From Sebastes aleutianus (lineage: Eukaryota > Chordata > Actinopteri > Perciformes > Sebastidae), in the NCBI GenBank assembly GCA_916700875.1, contig CAKAKS010000062.1, positions 17,629,626 through 17,693,625 of the forward strand: DNA of 64,000 nt, read 5' to 3'. Below are positions 26,553 to 37,482 of the stretch, piece by piece. Under the pieces are notes generated by a model, which saw only the letters and a list, made by a program, of their open reading frames with translations, was not told where the DNA came from and searched no databases. The translations under genes and the position numbers were made by a program. Positions within the stretch are counted from its first letter, which is position 1. Every line of letters starts with the position of its first letter.

Positions 26553-29064
26553 TTTGTCGAGGGAACCCATGGATGTAATAAAGAGGGAACCCATGGATGT
26601 ATTAAAGAGGGAACCCATGGATGTAATAAAGAGGGAACCCATGGATGTATTAAAGAGGGAACCCATGGATGTAATAAAGAGGGAACCCAGGAATGTAATA
26701 AAGAGGGAACCCATGGATGTAATAAAGAGGGAACCCATGGATGTAATAAAGAGGGAACCCATGGATGTATTAAAGAGGGAACCCAGGGATGTAATAAAGA
26801 GGGAACCCATGGATGTATTAAAGAGGGAACCCATGGATGTATTAAAGAGGGAACCCATGGATGTATTAAAGAGGGAACCCATGGATGTATTAAAGAGGGA
26901 ACCCATGGATGTAATTAAAGAGGGAAACCCATGGATGTATTAAAGAGGGAAACCCATGGATGTATTAAAGAGGGTAATCCCATGGATGTATTAAAGAGGG
27001 AACCCATGGATGTAATAAAGAGGAACCCATGGATGTATTAAAGAGGGAACCCATGGATAGTATTTAAAGAGGAACCCATGGATGTAATTAAAGAGGGAAC
27101 CCATGGGATGTATTAAAGAGGGGAAACCATGGATGTATTAAAGAGGGAACCCATGGATTGTATAAAGAGGGAACCCATGGATGTATTAAAGAGGGAACCC
27201 ATGGATGTATAAAGAGGGAACCCATGGATGTATTAAAGAGGGAACCCATGGATGTATTAAAGAGGGAACCCATGGATGTATTAAAGAGGGAAACCCATGG
27301 ATGTAATAAAGAGGGAACCCATGGATGTATTAAAGAGGGAACCCATGGATGTAATAAAGAGGGAAACCCATGGATGGATTAAAGAGGGAACCCCATGGAT
27401 GTATAAAGAGGGAACCCATGGATGTATTAAAGAGGGAACCCATGGATGTATTAAAGAGGGAACCCATGGATGTATTAAAGAGGGAACCCATGGATGTATT
27501 AAAGAGGGAACCCATGGATGTAATTAAAGAGGGAACCCAGGGATGTATTAAAGAGGGAACCCATGGATGTATTAAAGAGGGAACCCATGGATGTATTAAA
27601 GAGGAACCCATGGATTAAGGGAACCCATGGATGTATTAAAGAGGGAAACCCATGGATGTATTAAAGAGGGAACCCATGGATGTATTAAAGAGGGAACCCA
27701 TGGATGTATTAAAGAGGGAACCCATGGATGTATTAAAGAGGGAACAAAAACAAAAAAAAAAAACCATGGATGTAATTAAAGAGGGAACCCATGGATGTAT
27801 AAAGAGGGAAACCCATGGATGTATTAAAAGAGGGAACCCATGGATGTAATAAATAGGGAACCCATGGATGTATAAAGAGGGAACCCATGGATTAATTAAA
27901 GAGGGAACCCATGGATGTATAAGAGGGAACCCATGGATGTATTAAAGAGGGAACCCATGGATGTAATAAAGAGGGAACCCATGGATGTATTAAAGAGGGA
28001 ACCCATGGATGTAATAAAGAGGGAACCCATGGATGTATTAAAGAGGGAACCCATGGATGTATTAAAGAGGGAACCCATGGATGTATTAAAGAGGGAACCC
28101 ATGGATGTAATAAAGAGGGAACCCATGGATGTAATAAAGAGGGAACCCAGGGATGTAATAAAGAGGGAACCCATGGATGTATTAAAGAGGGAACCCAGGG
28201 ATGTATTAAAGAGGGAACCCATGGATGTATTAAAGAGGGAACCCATGGATGTATTAAAGAGGGAACCCATGGATGTATTAAAGAGGGAACCCATGGATGT
28301 ATTAAAGAGGGAACCCATGGATGTAATAAAGAGGGAACCCATGGATGTATTAAAGAGGGAACCCATGGATGTATTAAAGAGGGAACCCATGGATGTATTA
28401 AAGAGGGAACCCATGGATGTAATAAATAGGGAACCCATGGATGTATTAAAGAGGGAACCCATGGATGTAATAAATAGGGAACCCATGGATGTAATAAAGA
28501 GGGAACCCAGGGATGTATTAAAGAGGGAACCCATGGATGTAATAAAGAGGGAACCCATGGATGTATTAAAGAGGGAACCCATGGATGTATTAAAGAGGGA
28601 ACCCATGGATGTAATAAAGAGGGAACCCAGGGATGTAATAAAGAGGGAACCCATGGATGTATTAAAGAGGGAACCCATGGATGTATTAAAGAGGGAACCC
28701 ATGGATGTATTAAAGAGGGAACCCATGGATGTATTAAAGAGGGAACCCATGGATGTATTAAAGAGGGAACCCATGGATGTAATAAATAGGGAACCCATGG
28801 ATGTAATAAAGAGGGAACCCATGGATGTAATAAAGAGGGAACCCATGGATGTAATAAAGAGGGAACCCATGGATGTATTAAAGAGGGAACCCATGGATGT
28901 ATTAAAGAGGGAACCCATGGATGTATTAAAGAGGGAACCCATGGATGTATTAAAGAGGGAACCCATGGATGTAATAAATAGGGAACCCATGGATGTAATA
29001 AAGAGGGAACCCATGGATGTATTAAAGAGGGAACCCATGGATGTATTAAAGAGGGAACCCAGGG
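26553..29064. repeat. 24-bp minisatellite, about 105 units
   Basis: The unit is GAGGGAACCCATGG followed by ATGTAATAAA or ATGTATTAAA (24 bp). Each unit carries CCATGG and, on the + strand, AATAAA or ATTAAA; a few units have CCAGGG or an AATAAATAG variant. Blocks 26553-26912 and about 27915-29064 keep a strict 24-bp period. The middle block (26913-27914) has many 1-2 base indels and an A-rich interruption at 27746-27764. Because 24 is divisible by three, both strands stay open for about 400 codons in the last block (REPMDVLK repeats on +, MGSLFNTS repeats on -). This is a property of the period and is not evidence of a protein. Confidence 0.97.
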
Positions 29065-29084
29065 TTATGCAATCTCCTGGTTGG

Positions 29085-29339
29085 CATGGACTGTCCAATC
29101 CCACGTTACTTAGCAACCGTAACTAGGCGCAGGAGGTCGCTGTGTCGCGAGCTTTCAACCGACAGCAGATATCCTCAAAGTTAAGTTTAGAGGGGACGTG
29201 TCGTATCTTTCTCTTTTTGATTTTCCGAAGCCAAAAAACGCAAGAGGAGCGATATCACATGTGGATTTAACAGCGAGGAAGACCCCACTCACCGCTGAAT
29301 CCATCCAAGTTCAACAAAAACTAATTTGTTTGCTCCAAG
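29085..29339 (+). other. Possible noncoding first exon ending in a strong splice donor
   Basis: Unique, fairly GC-rich sequence after the minisatellite ends at TGCTCCAAG|GTAAGACACG (GT at 29340-29341). It has the feel of a promoter and 5' UTR exon: CpG sites, no ATG-led frame, and a consensus donor. No downstream + strand coding exon other than the globin genes was found within the window, so the host gene, if any, is unknown. It could be a lncRNA exon or chance. Confidence 0.3.
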
Positions 29340-29654
29340 GTAAGACACGAACAACGTTAGCTTAGTTAGCATGTTAGCTACCAAAGACGGTTGAATATTA
29401 GCTACCTGACGCGCTTTAAACACATGGAAAGCGGGGTAGTTTAGTTTTATATTAGATAATGTATGCTATAGGGAGTCACCACTAAACATTAACGTATCTT
29501 TAAACCTTGCTGTGCAGGAACATTGTTGTCCCTGTGTATGTTTGTCTTTCACGTGAGTTGTCAAGACGCTTTCATTGGGGCCGTTTCAAGTTTCGCAATT
29601 TGTGGGTTACCTTCTCAACACAACCTTTTCCCCTTGATTTTAAGATAAGATATT

Positions 29655-30165
29655 TATATAATTTATAAATAAGATAAGATATTCCTTTATTAGTCCCGCA
29701 GTGGGGAAATTTGCTGTGTACAGCAGCAAAGGGGATAGTGCTAAAAACAAGATGCATCAGCTAACACAGAAAAAAAAAAAAAAGAGCTAAACAAAGTGTA
29801 TCAAAATATGAACCATTTAAATAGAAGCAAGTATAAAAATAGGAACAGTATATACAGTATTGACAATAAACAGACAAATTAACAAAATTGCACAAGTGGA
29901 AAATTATATTGCACAGTGAGAATGAATGAATGAATGAATGAATGAAATTCCACCTGAAAATATCAGGTTATTGTCAGTTTTTGGTGTGTAAGTGGTCTAC
30001 TGGGAGCAGTGCTGGTTGTGGAGTCTGACAGCTGCAGGAAGGAAGGACCTGTGATGGAGCTCCTTCACACACTTTGGGTGGAGCAGCCAGTCGCTGAAGG
30101 AGCTCTCCAGTGCTGAGATGGTGTCCTGCATTGGGTGGGAGTCATTCTCCATCATGGATGACAGC
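29655..30165 (-). repeat. Non-LTR retroelement-associated repeat fragment
   Basis: Begins with TTCCTTTATTAGTCCCGCAG, contains a (GAAT)n tract at about 29930-29946 and the segments GCTGCAGGAAGGAAGGACCT and CTGAAGGAGCTCTCCAGTGC. I recognise this as a widespread teleost repeat usually found at LINE 3' ends, here in reverse orientation. The family was not determined. Confidence 0.6.
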
Positions 30166-30171
30166 TCAGGT

Positions 30172-30406
30172 CATTAAAAACTCTTAAAAGAGCTGTTTGG
30201 GTGCTATGGTGTGGTTTAAAGCCAGACTGAAACTTCTCATAAATGTCGTGGTTATCTAAAAATGTTCGCAACAATTTTTCTAAAACTTAAGATAAAAAAC
30301 GTAGCTAGAACTGAGCAATCCAGACTTTTGTTTTCTTGATAAGAGGCTCCACTACAGCATGTTTAAAAGCAGCTGGAACACACCCTGATAACAGGGAGGT
30401 GTTCAT
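30172..30406 (-). pseudogene. Decayed LINE reverse transcriptase fragment
   Basis: Read on the minus strand, the sequence gives MNTSLLSGCVPAAFKHAVVE, continues PLIKK, hits a stop, and after frameshifts resumes as YEKFQSGFKPHHSTQTALLR. These are conserved reverse-transcriptase blocks of L2-like LINEs (the region before and around the fingers/palm motif with QSGF and HST). Stops and frameshifts show it is dead. It abuts the repeat at 29655-30165, which may be part of the same insertion. Confidence 0.75.
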
Positions 30407-30529
30407 CGACCCAACAGTGTGAGGTGCATGTTAGTGAATGTCCACTAGAGGACATTACAACACAGTTGAGTAAGGTCTTCCCTCAGTCTACCTGACATCT
30501 CTGGTGTTCAACACTGAGCACTGTTTACT

Positions 30530-30720
30530 CATTTAAGATTCAAGATTCAAGAGTTTTATTTGCCATTTGCACTTATAAATACATTGGAATTCTGAGCAGT
30601 TTACACCGAGTCAGCTTTAAGAAAAGAAAAAAGGCACAAGGTAATTACAGTACAAAATAAGTAGCACATTCAACTCAACACACACAATAAATAAACAAAT
30701 TATTAAAATATAAAACGCCC
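30530..30720. repeat. Second retroelement-like repeat fragment
   Basis: AAGATTCAAGATTCAAGAG precedes TTTTATTTGCCATTTGCAC, a motif common at teleost LINE or SINE 3' ends in reverse orientation, followed by an A-rich segment with AAAGAAAAAAGGCACAAGG. Nothing was recognised in 30720-31450, which is AT-rich. Confidence 0.45.
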
Positions 30721-31454
30721 TCAGTGTAGTTAATAAATAAACTAAACTACCCTCTGCATAGGAACGATACCCCAGAATACAAATATACAGTATATATGCT
30801 CCATGACCATGTTAAAAGAACTTGTAACTCATAAAAATATTTTAAAAAATAAATAAATAATATATTTCAGACAATTACACAGTGGAAGGCAGCATATTTA
30901 AATATTTAAGCATATTTAAAGGCTCCTAACTGTAGTTACCTGCTTTATTGTATACATATACTTCAAGTCAATGTCATTAGTTTCAGTCTCGACAGCATTA
31001 TAAATGTGAGATGATGATTTTCCTGTGATGCTGCCAACACAAAATTACCTTAATATGTTTTGGTAGCCTATTAGGGTTCTTTGTTCTGTGGTATTCAACA
31101 CTCACCAACAAAAATATTAATCCAGTATACATACATGCAATGAATTATATGACACTGGCCCCAGATACATAAAAAAATGCTCCATTAACGGATGTTTAAA
31201 CACAAACCTGTCACAAAAACCAGGTGGACAGGAAGAGATCAGGAAGATGGTCCATGGAGCTCTCACACATTAAATTGGGCCCTTGTCTTTATGTTCACAA
31301 AAAAGCCCATGTGTAAGGTGTTTTATACCAGCTTCAGTTAATGTCTGAAATGCTGCTTCATGCAGCAGGGTCTCATGATGGTCTTATTTCTTTCCTATGC
31401 AAAAACTATGTTTATTAAAAAATGTGTTAAGCCAGGTATCAAATAGTGTATGAC

Positions 31455-31794
31455 TTACTGTCCACCTGACCCCCTGCATTCCTCAAGTAAGCCATTCATA
31501 TTGGCTTTCATTTTCAACTTGCCAGCCCATTTCTGGCGGTAAACAGCACTGTTACGGTACTGACTGTTAGCCTGTGTTTCTGCCTCAATGCTGAGGTTCA
31601 GGCAAGGATGCTGCCCTGATGATGCATACATATCCCTTTTCTTTTTCAGTGGAAAAGTTACCATCTTTAAAAACATGACGCTTAGGCCCATCTACTCTAA
31701 AGGTTTTAGGAGCATATAGTACATCCTTTAAAAGACTGCAGCAGTGTGTAGCATTTAGAAAGTCTGCACTCGTCACAGTCTGGAAGAAAAACAC
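31455..31794 (-). other. Unassigned overlapping open frames, possibly decayed coding sequence
   Basis: Two minus-strand frames of 78 and 69 residues overlap at 31585-31691. The upstream one contains ATHCCSLLKDVLYAPKTFRV and the downstream one RNSAVYRQKWAGKLKMKANM. A single frameshift could join them into a stretch of about 110 residues with protein-like composition. I do not recognise a family. It may be a fragment of a transposon or processed gene, or chance. No splice signals clearly bound it. Confidence 0.25.
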
Positions 31795-31939
31795 TTTGTC
31801 ATAGCACCAGCTGTTTTCCTCAGACAGCTGCTTGTGTTTGGGAGGAGTCCATAAGATAACATGTCAATGTAAGCAATGCCTTCAGTCTACATCATAAAAG
31901 TGCTGTTATGAACTATGTTTGACACTATATAACACTCTA

Positions 31940-32190
31940 GAGCAGTGGTATTCAAATTGGGGTCCTTAAGGGGGTTTCATGGGGTCCCCAGCAAAAAGGG
32001 GAATAACTTAATTTCACCATAATTCCATCCATAAGTAACACAATGACACAATATACACTTTCTGTAATAATAATCAGTAATTTATTTCGAAAGTTCAATA
32101 CAGTAGTTACATAAACATGTTCATATTTTTCATTACAAAAAATCTGTATAAAAATAAAATAAATTATACAACAAATAGAATGTAAGGAAA
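31940..32190. repeat. Dispersed repeat fragments (GTAGTTACATAAACATGTTCA family)
   Basis: GTATTCAAATTGGGGTCC-type sequence is followed by AGTAGTTACATAAACATGTTC and AAATTATACAACAAATAGAA with TGTAAGGAAAC. The second part recurs in longer form at 55889-56310 and 58693-59113. Nothing was recognised in 32190-33040 apart from AT-rich sequence. Confidence 0.65.
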
Positions 32191-33044
32191 CTACTATGGC
32201 AGAGAGGTTCACTCACTTCAGCTTTGACTTTCAGACAGTGTGTCTCCAAGAGTTAAATGATAGGTAATTTCTCTTACATTAGCTTTATTCTCTGCACAAT
32301 GTAGCAGTAGTGAACTGGCCTAATAGGACTAATCGTGATCATGTAAAGCCAAACTGTCTGGACAGTAACAAAATAAAACACGTGGCCATATTTAGCTCTT
32401 AATTCTAAAACAATTAAACTCCTCATTTGGTTATAATTGACTGCTAATTTCCGGTTATGTACAGCAGCATTGTATAACTTAGATATCAGCTGAGCTACAC
32501 ACAGGAAAAACAGCTTATCTACTCCTTCCATTGAGTGGATCCACCCTCACAGCTACTGTGCAGAGGGTTAGATAAGCCTGAGAAACACACCATGTATGCC
32601 AGGAAATGCAGAAAATGACTTCAATCACCATGTTGGAAGGTTTTCAACTGATAAACAAATCTATTAATATTATTTGATTGCAGAGCTTGGATTTGAAATC
32701 TGTTTGGTCTCTGAAACATTTTTAGTCAGACACTAAAATGAACCATTTTATTTCTTTCATTTTTGAGTAGTGATTAAACATATTGCTCTGTAGTAATTTT
32801 TTGCAAGATCCTTTGATCTAATTGTTTTTTAAAGTAGTAAATAGGCTACAGTATGCCTTATGCTTTGACCTGCCGATTAAAATGACATCTGAAATATATT
32901 ATAAATGCGCTAGTTATTTTATATTTTGCCCATAATCCTACCGATAATTCGAGGTTTGGTTCCAGAGCTACAGTGGGAAAGTTTTGTTTTTTTTCTCAAA
33001 CAAACTGCAACCCATAACGTGGTTACACAGCATATCTTGTGGGA

Positions 33045-33136
33045 GGTCTCGGGTGTGTCCATGCTCTGTTTCAAGCATAAAACCCCTCACGGTTTGGGCT
33101 GATCGCGGCAGTCAACAATAGTCAAACAAAGGCAAG
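33045..33136 (+). promoter_or_regulatory. alpha1-globin promoter
   Basis: GGGTGTG (inverse CACACCC, KLF-like) at 33051-33057 and CATAAAA at 33077-33082, about 55-60 bases before the ATG. The TATA position is a C-variant, unlike TATAAAA in alpha2-alpha6. No beta gene lies upstream on the minus strand, so this promoter is not part of a divergent pair. Confidence 0.75.
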
Positions 33137-33775
33137 ATGACCAGTCTCACTGCTAGGGACAAGGACACAGTCAGAGCCTTCTGGGCTAAAGTGTCTGGAA
33201 AGGCGGAGGACATCGGCACCCAAGCTGTGGCCAGGTAAATATGACCAAAAACTGATGCTCCAACATTTATTGATTGATTTATGCACGCATCACTCACTCA
33301 CTTTATTCCCCCCCAGGATGCTGGTGGTGTACCCGCAGACCAAGACTTACTTCGCCCACTGGAAGGACCAGAGCCCCACCTCTGCCTCTGCGAAGAAGCA
33401 CGGCATAACCGTGATGGGTGGAGTTGCAGATGCTGTGACCAAAATTGACAACCTGAAAGGAGGTCTTCTGAACCTCAGTGAGCTGCATGCCTTCACTCTG
33501 CGTGTGGACCCTGCCAACTTCAAGGTGCAGAGCCAAAGTTATTTCAATATAATAGTCTGTAATGTATATGAAGTGTTCCTCACACTTAGGGTGCTGAGGA
33601 GATAAAAACGACATATATGTAACGTGTGTGATTGTCTTTGTCACAGATTATCTCCCACTGCATCCTTGTGGTCATGGCCATCATGTTCCCCACCGAATTC
33701 ACCCCTGAGGTCCACATGTCTCTGGACAAGTTCCTGGCTGCTCTGGCTCTGGCCCTGGCTGAGAAGTACCGATAA
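33137..33775 (+). CDS. hba: Alpha-globin gene 1 (haemoglobin alpha subunit)
   Basis: Exons 33137-33234, 33317-33524 and 33647-33775 encode 144 residues with the standard globin intron positions (phase 2, then phase 0). The N-terminus MTSLTARDKDTV is typical of perch-like fish alpha chains, one residue longer than the human chain. Distal His is residue 61 (in AKKHG) and proximal His is residue 90 (in SELHAF). PQTKTYF and VDPANFK are family signatures. It differs from alpha2 at five sites (Ala17, Ala56, Asn78, and Thr-Glu in place of Ala-Asp in the last exon). AATAAA lies at 33830-33835. It is the first gene of the cluster and lacks a head-to-head beta partner. Confidence 0.95.
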
Positions 33776-33959
33776 ACAGCAGGAGAAGATGGCGGAGACT
33801 GCAGCATGAGCTTACATTGCATAATGATTAATAAATGCATTCATGCAAAAAGCAAAGCAAGTGTTGTATTCTGGTTTGTTTGTGATGGTGTGTGTCATAT
33901 TTGAGAGTAGATCAAAAGTCACGTCTACAGCACAAAGCAGACTTAACAAATCAAGCAAG

Positions 33960-34178
33960 TTAAAGGTGCAGTGTGTGGAATTGGTTTTATCTAGAAGTGA
34001 GGTTGCAGATTGCAACCAAGTGAAACTTCTCCTGTGTGCCGACAAGGGTGTAGGAGAACTACAGTGGCAGAAATGAAAACTTGAATTCTTATTTTCAGGT
34101 GATTATACACTAAAGAAAACATACTTATTAATATTATATTCCATTTCTGCCAATAGATCCCCCCTAAATGCTACACAT
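33960..34178. repeat. GTGCAGTGTGTAG dispersed repeat, internally deleted copy
   Basis: GTTAAAGGTGCAGTGTGTGG to CCTAAATGCTACACATG, with inverted-repeat-like ends. Compared with the copies after alpha2 and alpha3 it lacks about 130 bp (the GGCCCTATCTAGAGCCAGTG to AACACAACAATTC part). The family is common in percomorphs. Confidence 0.7.
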
Positions 34179-34189
34179 GTTTCCCATTA

Positions 34190-34475
34190 CAGCTGACACA
34201 ATTAGTTGATTAATTGATTAGTCAATCGATAGAAAATTAATCAGGAACTATTTTGAACATCGATTATCGTTTTAGACAATAACTCGAAACATCGGTTGTT
34301 TCCAGATTCTCCAATGTGAGATTTTGCTTCCTTTCTCAGTTTTATATCATTGTGAATTGAATATCTGTTGGTGTGACAAAACAAGACGATTGAAGACGTC
34401 ACCTCGGACCCGTCTTTCTGACTTAACGATTAATTGATTAATTTACAAAACAATTGTTAGTTGCAGCCTTATAAT
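34190..34475. repeat. TTGCAGCC-family dispersed repeat
   Basis: CAGCTGACACAATTAGTTGA to AATTGTTAGTTGCAGCC, with inverted TTAATTGATTA motifs near both ends. A diverged relative of the repeat at 22012-22350. Present in each duplicated alpha-beta unit. Confidence 0.7.
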
Positions 34476-34567
34476 GTTAAACATTGGGATCAGTTTTAAC
34501 ATTTCCATATTTATCAGTTTGTAGAAAACAAAAAAAGTAGAAACTCATAAAATAGTATATTTATATA

Positions 34568-34573
34568 TATGTA

Positions 34574-34646
<73 letters not shown>
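34568..34646. repeat. (CT)n(TA)n microsatellite
   Basis: About 20 CT followed by about 14 TA dinucleotides. The corresponding place after alpha2 has (GT)n(TA)n and after alpha3 a short CT then TA, so the tract is hypervariable between units. Confidence 0.9.
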
Positions 34647-34649
<3 letters not shown>

Positions 34650-34869
34650 CATATGTTGTATCTGTACAAATTGAAAAATGGTGGTGGAATCAATATTTTT
34701 CTCAGAATATTAGAATGGATTAACTTCCTATGTGACATTAGTAAAATAAATCCCTGTAACTGTTAGCCATGACTAAGGAGTTCATGTTTTATTATTATTA
34801 TTATATATATATTTATATATAAATATATTGTATATATAACTAAATATATATATATTTAGTATTAAAATG

Positions 34870-35346
34870 TATTAAATATTTAACTTTTGACATTTTTTTA
34901 ATGATGTTCATGAAGTAGAAGACTGCAAGAATAACTGTGACTTTAGAAACAGTAAAGCTGATATTTGCCAACTTTTCCCTTTAAAATGTATTTTTCATGA
35001 GCATTTAATGGCAACAGTTCAGTCTGTGGAGCTTTCTTTTTATACATAGGCAACCTGCACTGTTTCCTCTATAATTATACCAACAATAACAGCAACAGTA
35101 TTATAATCAAAACATTGTTTGGTTGATTTATTTTTATATAGGCGACGGTGGTTCATCTTCAATACCTCATGTTTTTTAACTGGGCTATCTTTTTTAAAGA
35201 TAATTTATCCCCTGGTACCACATTTCATCAGCGCTATTGTTCCTCATTGTGTGTCTAAAGACCAGTCTTGATATCTTTTTTTAATCTCAAATACATTTTT
35301 TGGGGGTATAATTACAGACAAACAACTTGTTAGATTTGCATATTGT
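34870..35346. other. Conserved 3' flank between alpha and beta genes
   Basis: About 480 bp that is repeated almost unchanged after alpha2 (39355-39819) and alpha3 (43820-44300), and in inverted orientation at 60051-60541. It contains CTGATATTTGCCAACTTTTC, GGCGACGGTGGTTCATCTTC and CCCCTGGTACCACATTTCAT. No coding frame. It ends at the beta gene poly(A) site. Confidence 0.7.
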
Positions 35347-35417
35347 TTTATTTGCTTTTGAGACAAAAACAAAGAGCTTTTGATGATCAGCATGTGATGG
35401 TCTTCTGTTGCAGCTCT

Positions 35418-36155
35418 CTAGTGGTACTGCCTTCCCAGAGAGGCCACCACCACGGTCAGGAACTTCTGGAAAGCTGCCTGCTTTTCACCAGTGAAGGCAT
35501 TACCCAACCGACCAGCAACCACAATGGTCAGGCAGTCAGACAGGAGCTGCAACACAACAAGCATCAGAAAAAACATCAACAACATGAAAGGTTGGTCGTT
35601 TCTTGAATAATCGTTGAACATGAATAGTTTCCACAACTTTACCCTGAAGTTGTCGGGGTCCACGTGCAGTTTCTCTGAGTGCAGCACGCTCAGCTCGGCG
35701 TAGGTTTCCTTGATGTTGTCCATGTTCTTCAGTCCCCGGTCCAGACCGTGGAGGATAGTTGTTCCGTGTTTAGCAACCATTGGATTTCCAATGATAGCAG
35801 CAGCGTTGTAGAGGTTTCCAAAGTTACCAAAATACCTCTGAGTCCAGGGGTAGACGACCAGACACCTGAGGAGACAAGTAAACATCAATGATAGAGGGTT
35901 AGATTAGAAGATGAAATCTGTGTGCCAAGAAAAAAAAAAAAAAGTGATTATCTGAAACATATCGTACACAATAACAAAACATAATCCTGATCCTTAAATA
36001 TAGTCAAGGGTTTCACAAAAATTATGTCTTGAACACGCCCTTTGCAAAATTGTAAAGACTCACCTGGAAAGAGCTGCAGGGCCCACGACCTCATACTCCA
36101 TGTTGGAGAAGATTTCCTGGATGGTGGTGCGCTCGAAGTCTGTCCATTCAACCAT
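35418..36155 (-). CDS. hbb: Beta-globin gene 1 (haemoglobin beta subunit)
   Basis: Minus-strand exons 36155-36064, 35865-35643 and 35546-35418 (92, 223 and 129 bases, the canonical beta exon lengths) encode 147 residues starting MVEWTDFE. In mature numbering, distal His63 (VAKHG) and proximal His92 (SVLHSEK) are present. Ser93 (F9) and C-terminal His146 (GRQYH) are the residues long associated with strong Bohr and Root effects in fish. Val1, Glu2, Lys82 and Arg143 form the usual fish organic-phosphate site. The poly(A) signal is at 35347-35352 (TTTATT on +). It is tail-to-tail with alpha1 and head-to-head with alpha2. Confidence 0.95.
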
Positions 36156-37482
36156 TTTGACGGCTTTAGGTTTTCCTGTGCAAGTCAGTAGATCCTGTGC
36201 TCTCTGACACCAGAAGCAACTTTTAAAGCAACCCTGCTCCCCTCCCACAAGCAGGCGATTGGATGCGCGGTGGGCTGGACAAGTACTTTGTTATGAATTT
36301 GGAAGAATGATAAGAGGAGGGCGTACCTGCTCCACCTAGATTATCTCCTGAGATAGAAGAAATGCTAAGAGTCTGGCCTCAAACAATACCCCTCATGGCC
36401 CCACAGAGCCCAGCCATTTATCAATGCAAAGTAAATACCAAGTGTGTTTTAAGAGGCAATAATGTGAAAACTGTTTTCAATATTTACTGAGGCTTATTTT
36501 TTTTTTATGCCAGTATCTTTTGGTCACACAGGCGCAAATTCAAGAGATCACAAAGAGTTGGCAGAGAACCACAGCCTGATATACTGACATAGATGACAAA
36601 TAAAAAAATGACAGTTTGTTTCTCGGAGACAGACAATGGAACAATAACGGCTGAATTACAGCTGAACCTGAATCCTGCACATCAGTGTGAAAAACGGCTC
36701 CCACCTCCCTGGAGGTCCCAGCATCAGCACCTTGGACAGCGATCTTTAAATTGAACTGCAGAATGTTGAATGATCACCTGAATCATTTCTTCTTTCAGGG
36801 CAGTGCAAACATTAGTTGTACTTTACTTGAACATTTTGATTTCATGCTACTTTCTACTTCTACTCCACTGCTTTTACTCCACTACGTTTATTTGATAACT
36901 TTAGTTACTTTGCAGATGTAGATTATTAACTAATAACTATATATAACTAATAACAGCTACAGAGCAGTATATAAAGTAATTAAAATTAGCCCCACTTTTA
37001 CCAATGATTATTACATCAATAATTATAACCCAGTGATTAATATATATGTGTCTGAAATGGGCATGCTACTTTTACTTTTGGGACTTTAAGCATATTTTGA
37101 TGCTAGTACTTATGTACTTTAATAAGATTTTGAATGCAGGACTTTTACTTGTAACAGAGTATGTTTACACTGTATTATAGCTACTTTTACTCAAGTAAAA
37201 TATCTGAGTACTTCTTCCACCACTGTGTCAGTGACATTTAGATTGTATTTCTTAAGTATACAAATGATGCAGATAATCTAAGAAGATTGTGTCAAATTCA
37301 CAGAAGCTCCAGAGTCATCATGACAAGATTTTTTGTTTATCTCGTGGAGGCTGCACCCCAACACGCCTTGCGCAGCATATCTTGGAGGAGGTTCTGGGTG
37401 TGTCCATGCTTTGTTTCAAGTATAAAAACCTTCACTGTTTGGGCTCATCACGGCATTCAGCTACACTCATTCAACCGACAAG
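36156..37482. promoter_or_regulatory. Bidirectional region between beta1 and alpha2
   Basis: On the beta side: TTTAAA at 36222-36227 (TATA-like), CCAAT (ATTGG on +) at 36258-36262, TGATAA at 36308-36313, TTATCT at 36341-36346 and AGATAG at 36351-36356, all GATA-factor-like. On the alpha side: GGGTGTG (KLF/CACCC-like) at 37396-37402 and TATAAAAA at 37421-37428. A 410-bp repeat (36815-37225) sits between the two halves. Head-to-head layout is consistent with balanced alpha and beta output. Factor binding is inferred from motifs only. Confidence 0.75.
36815..37225. repeat. Dispersed repeat with ACTTTTACTCAAGTAAAAT, inserted between beta1 and alpha2
   Basis: GTACTTTACTTGAACATTTTG to GTACTTCTTCCACCACTGTG, a widespread teleost repeat type by my recognition. 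Copies lie at the same place in the beta2/alpha3 (41287-41697) and beta3/alpha4 (45770-46193) regions but not between beta4 and alpha5. Confidence 0.7.

Noticed and set aside
26553..29064. CRISPR-like array
   Set aside because: Units are contiguous with no unique spacers, and the context is a vertebrate nuclear genome.
26553..29126. Long open frames (up to about 400 codons) on both strands as a repeat-protein gene
   Set aside because: The 24-bp period is a multiple of three and lacks stops by chance, so several frames are open together. Codons repeat exactly, with no start context, splice sites or domain; the middle block is frameshifted.
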